Part shown: piece by piece, positions 6,107-12,294 of the stretch
Numbering within the stretch: position 1 is the stretch's first letter
Layout of the letters: each line of letters begins with the position of its first letter
Assembly: GCA_023412275.1 (NCBI GenBank)
Contig: JAEYNY010000043.1
Span: forward strand, 1-12,294
DNA length: 12,294 bases
Source: Bacillota bacterium
GTDB taxonomy: Bacteria > Bacillota > Clostridia > Acetivibrionales > DSM-1351
Direction of reading: 5' to 3'
Program-made: the position numbers and the translations under genes
Notes under the pieces: model-generated
Database searches by the model: none
Seen by the model: only the letters and a program-made list of their open reading frames with translations
Told to the model about the DNA's origin: nothing

Positions 6107-8461
6107 ATGAGGTTCGGATACTTTGATCGACAGAGCAGAGAGTATGTTGTTACAAGGCCTGATACACCAACGCCATGGATTAATTACATTGGCAGCGGAA
6201 ATTACGGGGGGATAGTTTCCAATACCGGAGGAGGGTACAGTTTTCATAAGGATCCTCAGAATCGCAGGGTTACACGTTACAGATACAACAATATACCAAT
6301 GGACAGACCAGGACGGTACATTTATATAAGGAATAAGGACACAGGTGAGTACTGGAATCCCGGATACCAACCAGTCCAGAAAAAGCTGGACAGTTACAGT
6401 TGCCGTCACGGCTTGGGCTACACTGTCCTGACCGGAGAATATAAAGGGGTTATCGGAGAGGTTACATATTTTGTACCTGACGATAAGAACTTTGAGCTAT
6501 GGTTTGTCAAAGTATCCAATACCCGAAGCATAAAGCAGAATCTTCAGGTTTTTGCATACTCCGAATTCTGCTTCTGGGAAGCAATAATGGATCAGCAAAA
6601 TGTCGACTGGGTTCAGCAGATTAATCAGGGCAGATATGACGACGGAATTATCACATGGCATCCCCACCACATCAACGATAATGCTGCTTTTTTCGCAACC
6701 GGAGAAGAAGTAAGCAGTTTTGATACCAATCTGGAAACCTTTATAGGAAAGTATAGATCGGAAAGCAATCCGATTGCAGTAGAACAGGGCGGCTGCAGTA
6801 ATTCCATATCCTACAGGACAAACGGAGTAGGAGCCTTTTGCATCGATTGTGAACTTGGCCCTAATGAAGAGCGTGAGTTGGTTTTTGTACTTGGTTTTGC
6901 AGAGGAAAAATCAGAAATAAAAAATGACATAAAGGATTACTTGGTGCCTGAAAATGCTAAGGCAGCTTTCAGCAGACTACAGGGTTCTTGGGTTGATTTT
7001 ATATCCAAGCTCAGTGTTGAAACACCTGATGAGGATATGAATCTTTTTGTAAATATATGGAACCAATACCAGTGCAAAACAACCTTTAACTGGTCAAGAT
7101 TTGTTTCACTTTATCAACTGGGTCTGGGAAGAGGTATGGGAATCAGAGACAGTGCCCAGGATACACTGGGGGTAATGCATACCATACCTGGGGAAGCAAA
7201 GGAGCTTATTATAAAACTTCTTAAATGTCAGTACACAGACGGAAGGGCATATCATTTGTTTTTCCCACTTACAGGGGAGGGTGGGCAGGGGGATGCTCCC
7301 GTCAAGAAATTTGACTGGTACTCCGATGACCATCTGTGGCTAATACTTGCTGTAAATGCGTATATAAAGGAAACAGGAGATTTTGATTTCCTTAACATGG
7401 AAGTTCCATATAATGATAAAACTACCTCTCAGACGGTAATGCAGCACCTTGATATGGCCTTGGAATTTACAAATAATAACCGTGGTCCTCATAATATTGC
7501 TTTGGCAGGACGAGCTGACTGGAATGACACACTTAACCTTGACACGGGTAAGGGTGTTGCAGAAAGTGTATTTACGTCTATGCTTTATTGCAGGGCATTA
7601 ATAGAAATGATTGAAATACTGGAATTCTTAAAAAGGACAGATATGATAGGAAAGTATTCCAATATGTATGAGGACATGAAGAAGGCTATAAATGATACAT
7701 GTTGGGATGGAGAATGGTACAAGAGGGCTTTTGATGATAACAGTCAGCCTCTTGGCTCAAAGGAAAACAAGTTTGGTAAAATATTTATTAATTCCCAATC
7801 ATGGGCAGTTCTAAGTAATGTAGCGGAAAACGGAAGAGAAGAGAAGTCCCTTGAATCCGTTGAGAAGTATCTGAATTCAAAGTATGGGATTGTAACCATG
7901 TATCCTTCCTACACGGAGCATGACACCACAAAGGGTGGAGTAACGACATATCCTCCGGGAACAAAGGAAAATGGAGGAATTTTCCTTCACACAAATCCTT
8001 GGGTAATGATTTCAGAGGTAATGCTTGGTCACGGAGACAAGGCTTTTATGTATTACAATCAGATTTTACCCGGCAAAAGGAATGATGATGCGGAGCTTTA
8101 TGAGGTTGAACCTTACGTATACTGTCAGAATATTCTGGGTAAAGAGCATCCTCAGTTCGGAATAGGCAGAAACTCGTGGCTTTCAGGAACAGCTGCATGG
8201 AATATGGTAGCTTCCAGCCAGTACATACTGGGAATAAGGGCAAACTATGATTCACTGACAGTTGACCCGTGTATTCCTTCAAATTGGAAAGGTTTTAAAG
8301 CTACAAGGGTATTCAGGGGTGCTACCTATAATATAGAAGTACAAAATCCAAACAGGGTTTGTTCAGGAATAGCAAAGATAATTGTAGACGGTGTTGAAGC
8401 AGAAAAGATACCTGTATTTGAGACAGGGACAGAACACAATGTAGTGGTTGTTATGAAATAA
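6107..8461 (+). CDS. GH94 disaccharide phosphorylase, probably cellobiose phosphorylase
   Basis: GH94 enzymes split a beta-linked disaccharide with inorganic phosphate, giving a sugar 1-phosphate and a free sugar and saving ATP. The 784-residue product starts MRFGYFDRQSREYVV and keeps the family landmarks: the N-terminal beta-sandwich with PWINYIGSGNYGG and RYRYNN, then the barrel. The barrel has GRGMGIRDSAQD at 341-352, GRADWND ending at D474, YPPGTKENGG from 615 and the late NSWLSGTAAWN. By family knowledge the second Asp of DWND (D474) is the general acid. It is slightly shorter than clostridial cellobiose phosphorylase (about 810) as I recall it, mainly by a shorter loop after DWND. The ATG at 6107 follows GAGGAGG (6095-6101); the upstream ATG at 6071 lies inside the operator and is rejected. 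There is no signal peptide, so it acts in the cytoplasm. Chitobiose or another disaccharide cannot be excluded as substrate. Confidence 0.88.
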   Translation: MRFGYFDRQSREYVVTRPDTPTPWINYIGSGNYGGIVSNTGGGYSFHKDPQNRRVTRYRYNNIPMDRPGRYIYIRNKDTGEYWNPGYQPVQKKLDSYSCRHGLGYTVLTGEYKGVIGEVTYFVPDDKNFELWFVKVSNTRSIKQNLQVFAYSEFCFWEAIMDQQNVDWVQQINQGRYDDGIITWHPHHINDNAAFFATGEEVSSFDTNLETFIGKYRSESNPIAVEQGGCSNSISYRTNGVGAFCIDCELGPNEERELVFVLGFAEEKSEIKNDIKDYLVPENAKAAFSRLQGSWVDFISKLSVETPDEDMNLFVNIWNQYQCKTTFNWSRFVSLYQLGLGRGMGIRDSAQDTLGVMHTIPGEAKELIIKLLKCQYTDGRAYHLFFPLTGEGGQGDAPVKKFDWYSDDHLWLILAVNAYIKETGDFDFLNMEVPYNDKTTSQTVMQHLDMALEFTNNNRGPHNIALAGRADWNDTLNLDTGKGVAESVFTSMLYCRALIEMIEILEFLKRTDMIGKYSNMYEDMKKAINDTCWDGEWYKRAFDDNSQPLGSKENKFGKIFINSQSWAVLSNVAENGREEKSLESVEKYLNSKYGIVTMYPSYTEHDTTKGGVTTYPPGTKENGGIFLHTNPWVMISEVMLGHGDKAFMYYNQILPGKRNDDAELYEVEPYVYCQNILGKEHPQFGIGRNSWLSGTAAWNMVASSQYILGIRANYDSLTVDPCIPSNWKGFKATRVFRGATYNIEVQNPNRVCSGIAKIIVDGVEAEKIPVFETGTEHNVVVVMK

Positions 8462-8469
8462 TATAATTA

Positions 8470-8497
8470 AAAGGGGGTGCCGCTAGGCACTCCCTTT
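8470..8497. terminator. Bidirectional intrinsic terminator between convergent genes
   Basis: AAAGGGGGTGCC (8470-8481) pairs with GGCACTCCCTTT (8486-8497) over 12 base pairs, with one wobble, around the loop GCTA. On the plus strand the stem itself ends in TTT. On the minus strand it is followed by TTTTAATTATATTATTT, the better terminator tail. It ends the phosphorylase gene and also the three-gene minus-strand operon, whose last stop codon begins two bases beyond it. Confidence 0.85.
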
Positions 8498-8498
8498 A

Positions 8499-8846
8499 CT
8501 ATTTCCTTACTTTTGAGAAAAAGCCATAAATAATAACCATAAGAGAAATAATAAATTGTACATAAATTAAAAGTCTGGCAACCGGATTTATGTCATTCAA
8601 AACCCCTCCGGGGCCTCCACCGTATGTTCTGTGAGTTACGTTAGCATCATTCAAGGTGATTAATGTTATTAATTCAAATATACATACGAACAGCAGAACT
8701 ATTCCGAATTTTAGCATAGATAATCCGGTTGGGGATATTCTATTTACATGTATGGGAATATCAGCTTGTTCAACAAGGTCTATATTGCAATCGCTGCACT
8801 GTTTATAACCTTTTTCATATTCTACTTTGCAATTTGGACAAATCAT
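8499..8846 (-). CDS. Zinc-ribbon membrane protein of unknown function
   Basis: The 115-residue protein begins with a zinc-ribbon of the form CPNC-x10-CSDC (C3, C6, C17, C20). A short linker follows, then two hydrophobic segments at about 46-65 and 90-110 separated by a glycine-rich loop (TYGGGPGGV). It is probably an inner-membrane protein with the zinc ribbon in the cytoplasm. No enzyme motif is seen. A strong AGGAGG (8855-8860) stands eight bases before the ATG. The gene begins 21 bases after the coiled-coil gene's stop and is last in the operon, closed by the terminator at 8470-8497. The zinc ribbon may be a partner-binding or tethering element; this is inference. Confidence 0.8.
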   Translation of the reverse strand: MICPNCKVEYEKGYKQCSDCNIDLVEQADIPIHVNRISPTGLSMLKFGIVLLFVCIFELITLITLNDANVTHRTYGGGPGGVLNDINPVARLLIYVQFIISLMVIIYGFFSKVRK

Positions 8847-8867
8847 TATTGCAACCTCCTATAAAGC

Positions 8868-9812
8868 TTATAATTCTATGGAAGAGATAAGGTCTGCCTT
8901 TTTGCTTTCATTATCGGAGAGGTTTTTCTTTAGTTCCTTTCTGGTGGTTTCAAGAACTGTCAATGTTTTATTTATTTTATCCATAAGATTTCTTAGACTT
9001 TCAGCATCACTTCGTATCCTGTCTCTTACTTTTAAGTCCGTAAAAATATTATCAAACCAGAAGTCAACAGCCCTGGTAGTGGAATCGATTTCGGAAGAAA
9101 GATACGAAGCCTGTAGATTCACATCCTGTAGTTCATTCTCAAATGCCTTAACTTGAGAGTTTAATATATTGAAATTTCTTTGTGCTTCTTCAATGTGGTT
9201 ATATTTTGCCGAGTGAGTTAAAAATCCTCCATCTAGCCATACATCAAGGGTAGCCAAATCTTCTGCCTTGTTAAGATGGTCCATGGCGTTATTAGCTGTA
9301 ATCAACACATTGTTACCGGCTCTGATAGCTTCCTCTGCTTCAACCAGTTGTCCTGAAAGGAATTCGTGCTCCCGGTCTATTTCCATGTATGTTTTGTAAG
9401 ATTCGGCTGAAATATTGTTTTTTATTGATTCCTCACGTTTTGCCAATTCATCCTCTATTGTACGTTTCAATTCGTAAAGTTCAGACAGCCTCACATTTAG
9501 TTCTGATTCTTGCTTTAACAATTCACTTACATTTTCAGTAGCCCTGTCATACTCCATTTTTGCAGCGAACATTTCCTGAGTTTCCTTATTAACTTTTCCC
9601 TCATATTTTCCAAAGAGTTTTCGTAGAGAGTTTGCCAGGGAATCCTTTTTTATATTTTCCACATCAAGGGATTCAGCTTCAAATCTATGAAGAAGAGTAT
9701 TTACATTGTCCTTAGCATCAGATACTTTTCCACGAATGTTATCCATTCTATGTTCCAGTACCGGAAGCACTTCGAGTCGATCTTTTATTTCTTGTAATTG
9801 CTTGTTGTCCAT
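8868..9812 (-). CDS. Long coiled-coil protein of unknown function
   Basis: The 314-residue product is almost wholly charged helix with heptad-like spacing, in two stretches of about 1-180 and 205-314. Between them is a distinctive non-coil insert, VWLDGGFLTHSAKYNHIEEA (191-210). A further DFWFDNIFTDL lies at 250-260. I have an impression of similar W-x-GG-F-x-T-x-x-AK-x-x-x-I-x-EAQ inserts in uncharacterised Firmicutes coiled-coil proteins but cannot name a family. There is no signal peptide or membrane segment, so it should be cytoplasmic or membrane-associated through partners. The start at 9812 is chosen because GGAGGG (9819-9824) lies six bases upstream. The frame is open 17 codons further, but that extension has no ribosome binding site. 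It is the middle gene of the minus-strand operon. Confidence 0.8.
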   Translation of the reverse strand: MDNKQLQEIKDRLEVLPVLEHRMDNIRGKVSDAKDNVNTLLHRFEAESLDVENIKKDSLANSLRKLFGKYEGKVNKETQEMFAAKMEYDRATENVSELLKQESELNVRLSELYELKRTIEDELAKREESIKNNISAESYKTYMEIDREHEFLSGQLVEAEEAIRAGNNVLITANNAMDHLNKAEDLATLDVWLDGGFLTHSAKYNHIEEAQRNFNILNSQVKAFENELQDVNLQASYLSSEIDSTTRAVDFWFDNIFTDLKVRDRIRSDAESLRNLMDKINKTLTVLETTRKELKKNLSDNESKKADLISSIEL

Positions 9813-9868
9813 TTTAATCCCTCCGGTTATTTTAATCATTCTAGTATAAAGAACCATATTCAAAATTT

Positions 9869-10585
9869 TCAGGTAATATGTATAGGTGGTGTATCAACTA
9901 CATATATTATTTTCTTCAATACATTTTCATTTTCATCATAATATCCGCTATTCATAAGAATATCAATACTTGTTTTATAGTCTATAAGTCCTCTTGAAAT
10001 AATAGTGCCTTTTTGTGTGAGAATATTGTCAACCTTTAATATGTTTTCCCAGAACTGTCGAGATGTCCCCAAATCTATCTCTTTGCCGTTTTTAAACTTT
10101 AAGATATAGTGAAGGTATACTTTGGAACTGGAACGTTTAGTGCTGTATGAACAGTAAACCTCGGCATTATTTATATCCTTCCAACTATATTTCTGGGTTT
10201 TATGAATAAAACCGTTGCTTGATGCTATTTCCTTTTCGTTTACCTTGGCATATGTAGAAAACATTTGGGTTACTATTATTAAAAAAATAACAGAAATAAT
10301 CAGAAGGACTTTCATAGTACCAAGTCGTGTTACGATTTTGTAGATAATAGTAGGAAAATAACCTGTTTCTTCATGAGAAATAATTATAATAAATACAGCA
10401 AAACCATACAAGACAAATACCCATTTCAAAAATCCCGAGCTGACAAACAGTAAATCTCCCGTGGACATAAATGCTTTTTGTTGAATAAAAATAAAAAGAT
10501 TGTAAAGCATAATTAAAATTATAGAAATAGGGGCACCCGTAAATACACATTTTAACGTAAAGCTTATTTTTTCTGAAACATCCAT
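9869..10585 (-). CDS. Three-pass membrane protein with C-terminal soluble domain, unknown function
   Basis: The 238-residue product has three hydrophobic segments at about 17-35, 46-69 and 92-110. A soluble C-terminal region of about 120 residues follows, with beta-type sequence (YSWKDINNAEVYCSY, then VYLHYILKFKNGKEIDLG). The strand pattern recalls bacterial PH-like domains in membrane proteins, but I cannot confirm this. The start at 10585 is preceded by GAGG (10591-10594) at five bases. The open frame reaches 10648, but that upstream part is the promoter: the TTG at 10648 is the -35 and the ATG at 10621 overlaps the -10. It is the first gene of the operon; the coiled-coil gene begins 56 bases after its stop. 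Confidence 0.78.
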   Translation of the reverse strand: MDVSEKISFTLKCVFTGAPISIILIMLYNLFIFIQQKAFMSTGDLLFVSSGFLKWVFVLYGFAVFIIIISHEETGYFPTIIYKIVTRLGTMKVLLIISVIFLIIVTQMFSTYAKVNEKEIASSNGFIHKTQKYSWKDINNAEVYCSYSTKRSSSKVYLHYILKFKNGKEIDLGTSRQFWENILKVDNILTQKGTIISRGLIDYKTSIDILMNSGYYDENENVLKKIIYVVDTPPIHIT

Positions 10586-10619
10586 GAAAACCTCATAAAT
10601 TATAGAATATTTACCAACC

Positions 10620-10648
10620 ATTATATAATCTGGAAAAGCTGTAGTCAA
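10620..10648 (-). promoter_or_regulatory. Promoter of the three-gene unknown operon
   Basis: On the minus strand TTGACT (10643-10648) and a perfect TATAAT (10620-10625) are 17 bases apart. Transcription should begin near 10613, giving a leader of about 28 bases before the membrane-protein ATG. The -35 faces the pheST leader promoter back to back, with 23 bases between the two -35 boxes. Confidence 0.82.
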
Positions 10649-10671
10649 ATATAAACATGCAAAATTCTGCC

Positions 10672-10700
10672 TTGATTGTTTTCTACTAAGTTGCTATAAT
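10672..10700 (+). promoter_or_regulatory. Promoter of the pheST T-box leader
   Basis: TTGATT (10672-10677) and a perfect TATAAT (10695-10700) are separated by 17 bases. Transcription should start near 10707, giving a leader of about 320 bases before pheS. Confidence 0.85.
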
Positions 10701-10706
10701 ACCTTT

Positions 10707-10994
10707 ATATATGTGGATTTGAAATTATATCCCAATGGCAATGATGGAGAAAAGTAAGCGAGAGACGAATATTTTAGAGAGAAGGTATCACCGGCTGAAA
10801 GTACCTTTATTATACGGCTTGCCCAAGTTCCCTCCGTAGCTGCAGCTTTGAACCTGATATGTTTTTATCATTTGTAGAGGCTGCCGGTTAAAACCGTTAT
10901 ATTTAAAAAGAGTCCGGGTAAGTTTATCCGGAAATTCGGGTGGTACCGCGAAGATATCCTTCGTCCCTTTATTGGGGCGGAGGTTTTTTATTTT
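10707..10994 (+). ncRNA. T-box riboswitch sensing uncharged tRNA-Phe
   Basis: This leader has the full T-box layout. The stem I base pairs ATGGAG (10744-10749) with CTCCGT (10832-10837), with AGTA on the 5' side. Just inside on the 3' side is UUC (10828-10830), a Phe codon in the specifier position. Stem III is TCCGGGTA (10913-10920) with TATCCGGA (10925-10932). The T-box is CGGGTGGTACCGCG (10937-10950). In the antiterminator GGG (10938-10940) pairs with CCC (10965-10967), and GCGAAG (10948-10953) pairs with CTTCGT (10959-10964), leaving the 7-base bulge UGGUACC. The variable base U10944 suits an A discriminator, as in tRNA-Phe. Uncharged tRNA-Phe would stabilise the antiterminator and switch pheST on. 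The 5' end is inferred from the promoter. Confidence 0.93.
10958..10994 (+). terminator. T-box-controlled terminator of pheST
   Basis: CCTTCGTCCC (10958-10967) pairs with GGGGCGGAGG (10974-10983) over ten base pairs, two of them wobble, around a six-base loop. TTTTTTATTTT follows. Its 5' arm is shared with the antiterminator, so the two structures are mutually exclusive. Confidence 0.92.
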
Positions 10995-11026
10995 GTGATA
11001 GTAAGTAATGAAAGGAGATAATAGAA

Positions 11027-12058
11027 GTGATTGAAAAAATCAGTAATTTAAGAGATACTGCCATTGGCAGAATCAAGGAAGCCGTAAGCAGTGCAGAGGT
11101 AGAAGAACTCAGAGTAAAGCTGCTTGGCAAAAAAGGTGAATTGACTGAAATGCTAAAAGACCTCAAGAATATGGATATTGAGGAAAGAAAGCAGTTCGGG
11201 CAGGAAGCAAATGCATTGAAAAACGAATTGACTGAGATAATTGAAGCAAAATTCAAAGAGCTTAGTGCCAATGATGTAAAGAAGTCTTTATCCAGCGGGT
11301 CAAACTTTGATATATCTTTACCGGGTACTAACTTCAAACTTGGTTCTTTGCACCCTGTAACCATTGTACAAAAGGAAATAGAAAGAATATTTACGGGAAT
11401 GGGCTTCAATATAGTTGATGGTCCTGAGGCAGAGGAAGAATTCTTCAATTTTGAAGCGTTAAATATACCAAAGCACCATCCTGCAAGAGATATGCAGGAC
11501 ACATACTGGCTGGAGAATGGCTCCTTGCTGAGAACCCATACATCTCCATGTCAGGTTAGGGCAATGCAGAAGTACGGAGCACCTCTCAAGGTTATTGCTC
11601 CGGGAAGATGTTTCAGAAATGAAAGTACTGATGCTTCTCATGAAAATACATTCTTCCAGTTGGAAGGAATGATGATCGATAAAAACGTGTCAATTGCAAA
11701 TCTCATTTATGTAATGAAGTTGCTTTTGTCAGAAGTGTTTCAGAGAGATGTTAAAATAAGACTCAGACCGGGGTTTTTCCCATTCGTTGAACCGGGCTTT
11801 GAACTTGACTTGAACTGTATGATCTGTGGTGGAAAAGGCTGTCCTACCTGTAAACATTCAGGTTGGATAGAATTACTGCCTTGTGGAATGGTTCATCCCA
11901 ATGTACTCCGTTACGGTGGCATAGACCCTGAGGAATATACAGGTTTTGCATTCGGACTTGGACTTACAAGACTTGCAATGATGAAATATGGAATAAGCGA
12001 TATCCGTGTTCTTAATTCAGGTGATTTAAGAGCTATGGAACAATTTTCGGTAAGATAG
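11027..12058 (+). CDS. pheS: Phenylalanyl-tRNA synthetase alpha subunit
   Basis: PheS is the catalytic subunit of the alpha2-beta2 enzyme that charges tRNA-Phe. The 343-residue product has the N-terminal coiled-coil arm (about 1-85) and class II motifs. Motif 2 is in GRCFRNESTDASHENTFFQ (193-211) and motif 3 is GFAFGLGLTRLAM (306-318). A308 is at the site equivalent to E. coli PheS A294, which gates the Phe side-chain pocket. A CxxC-x4-CxxC cluster (C264, C267, C272, C275) is present, as in many bacterial PheS. The start is GTG with AAAGGAG (11011-11017) nine bases upstream, and no better start is nearby. Expression is controlled by the T-box leader. pheT follows after 12 bases. Confidence 0.97.
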   Translation: MIEKISNLRDTAIGRIKEAVSSAEVEELRVKLLGKKGELTEMLKDLKNMDIEERKQFGQEANALKNELTEIIEAKFKELSANDVKKSLSSGSNFDISLPGTNFKLGSLHPVTIVQKEIERIFTGMGFNIVDGPEAEEEFFNFEALNIPKHHPARDMQDTYWLENGSLLRTHTSPCQVRAMQKYGAPLKVIAPGRCFRNESTDASHENTFFQLEGMMIDKNVSIANLIYVMKLLLSEVFQRDVKIRLRPGFFPFVEPGFELDLNCMICGGKGCPTCKHSGWIELLPCGMVHPNVLRYGGIDPEEYTGFAFGLGLTRLAMMKYGISDIRVLNSGDLRAMEQFSVR

Positions 12059-12070
12059 GAGGGAAAAAAG

Positions 12071-12294
12071 TTGAAAATATCATTAAACTGGATTAAAGAT
12101 TATGTTGATTTAGAAGGCATTGATATAAAGGAATTATGGTACAGGTTTACCATGTCAACAGCTGAAGTAGAAGATGTTGAATTTGTAGGACAGGACATAA
12201 AAAACGTAGTTGTTGCTAAGGTTTTAAGTGTAGTTCCCCATCCTGAATCCAAAAAGTTAAAAATTACGCAGGTAGATTCCGGAGATGGTGTAAT
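12071..12294 (+). CDS. pheT: Phenylalanyl-tRNA synthetase beta subunit, 5' part only
   Basis: The first 74 codons are present and the gene runs off the window. The start is TTG at 12071, with AGGAGGG (12057-12063) overlapping the pheS stop codon and seven bases of spacing. The product begins MKISLNWIKDYVDLEGIDIK, the usual PheT opening. From about residue 40 it enters the tRNA-binding OB domain (VVVAKVLSVVPHPESKKLKI). PheT forms the structural half of the synthetase and carries the editing site, which lies beyond the window. The short gap and overlapping Shine-Dalgarno imply cotranscription and probably coupled translation with pheS. Confidence 0.95.
   Translation, partial: MKISLNWIKDYVDLEGIDIKELWYRFTMSTAEVEDVEFVGQDIKNVVVAKVLSVVPHPESKKLKITQVDSGDGV

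Noticed and set aside
9813..9863. N-terminal extension of the coiled-coil protein, 17 codons
   Set aside because: A GGAGGG Shine-Dalgarno lies inside it at the right distance from the ATG at 9812.
10586..10648. N-terminal extension of the membrane protein, 21 codons
   Set aside because: The stretch contains the operon's -35 and -10 boxes and lacks a ribosome binding site; the ATG at 10585 has GAGG in place.
4921..10706. Possible integrated mobile element carrying the sugar module
   Set aside because: No transposase, integrase, inverted terminal repeats or target duplication could be seen at either edge; only the gene order suggests insertion.
10969..11502. 177-codon open frame on the minus strand opposite pheS
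   Set aside because: It is antisense to the well-supported pheS gene and its T-box terminator, has a serine/leucine-rich shadow composition and matches no known domain.
1..12294. CRISPR array or other regular repeat arrays
   Set aside because: No regularly spaced repeats were seen; the only notable long exact repeat is the two-copy operator.

Overview
The window is low-GC DNA with strong AGGAGG-type ribosome binding sites, TTG and GTG starts, and near-consensus sigma-A promoters. It also has a T-box leader, a TGS/uridine-kinase fusion and a GH94 phosphorylase. Together these point to a member of the Clostridia, most likely a plant-polysaccharide degrader of the Ruminiclostridium type. That placement is inference from gene content, not from a database search.

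Layout. Minus strand, 1-1831: a tRNA-Gln(UUG) cut by the window edge, with its own consensus promoter, downstream of prfC (release factor 3) and its promoter. Plus strand, 2010-4920: three housekeeping-type genes, namely a TGS + ThrRS-like + nucleoside-kinase fusion, a small DRTGG-domain protein and a SpoU/TrmH-family rRNA methyltransferase. Plus strand, 4938-8497: a compact sugar module with a LacI-family repressor and a GH94 disaccharide phosphorylase. Each gene has its own promoter and a copy of the same perfect palindrome (TGGGAACGTTCCCA) placed over its expected transcription start, so the repressor very probably controls itself and the enzyme. A bidirectional hairpin terminator closes this module. 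Minus strand, 8499-10648: a three-gene operon of unknown function (multi-pass membrane protein, long coiled-coil protein, zinc-ribbon membrane protein) with a clear promoter. Plus strand, 10672-12294: a promoter, a complete tRNA-Phe T-box leader with a UUC specifier and terminator/antiterminator, pheS, and the first 74 codons of pheT.

How it fits together. In Bacillus subtilis the homologous rRNA methyltransferase gene (ysgA) lies directly upstream of pheS-pheT. Here the sugar module and the unknown operon sit between the two, so this looks like a conserved translation-related neighbourhood split by accessory cargo. The operator is nearly identical to the CelR box of Thermobifida, which suggests a cello-oligosaccharide signal. 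The enzyme has no signal peptide and would phosphorolyse an imported disaccharide in the cytoplasm; no transporter is present in the window.

Four genes need starts shorter than their longest open frames: the repressor, the phosphorylase, the coiled-coil protein and the membrane protein. In two of them the longer frame runs through an operator or a promoter. No mobile element, CRISPR array or integrase was seen.
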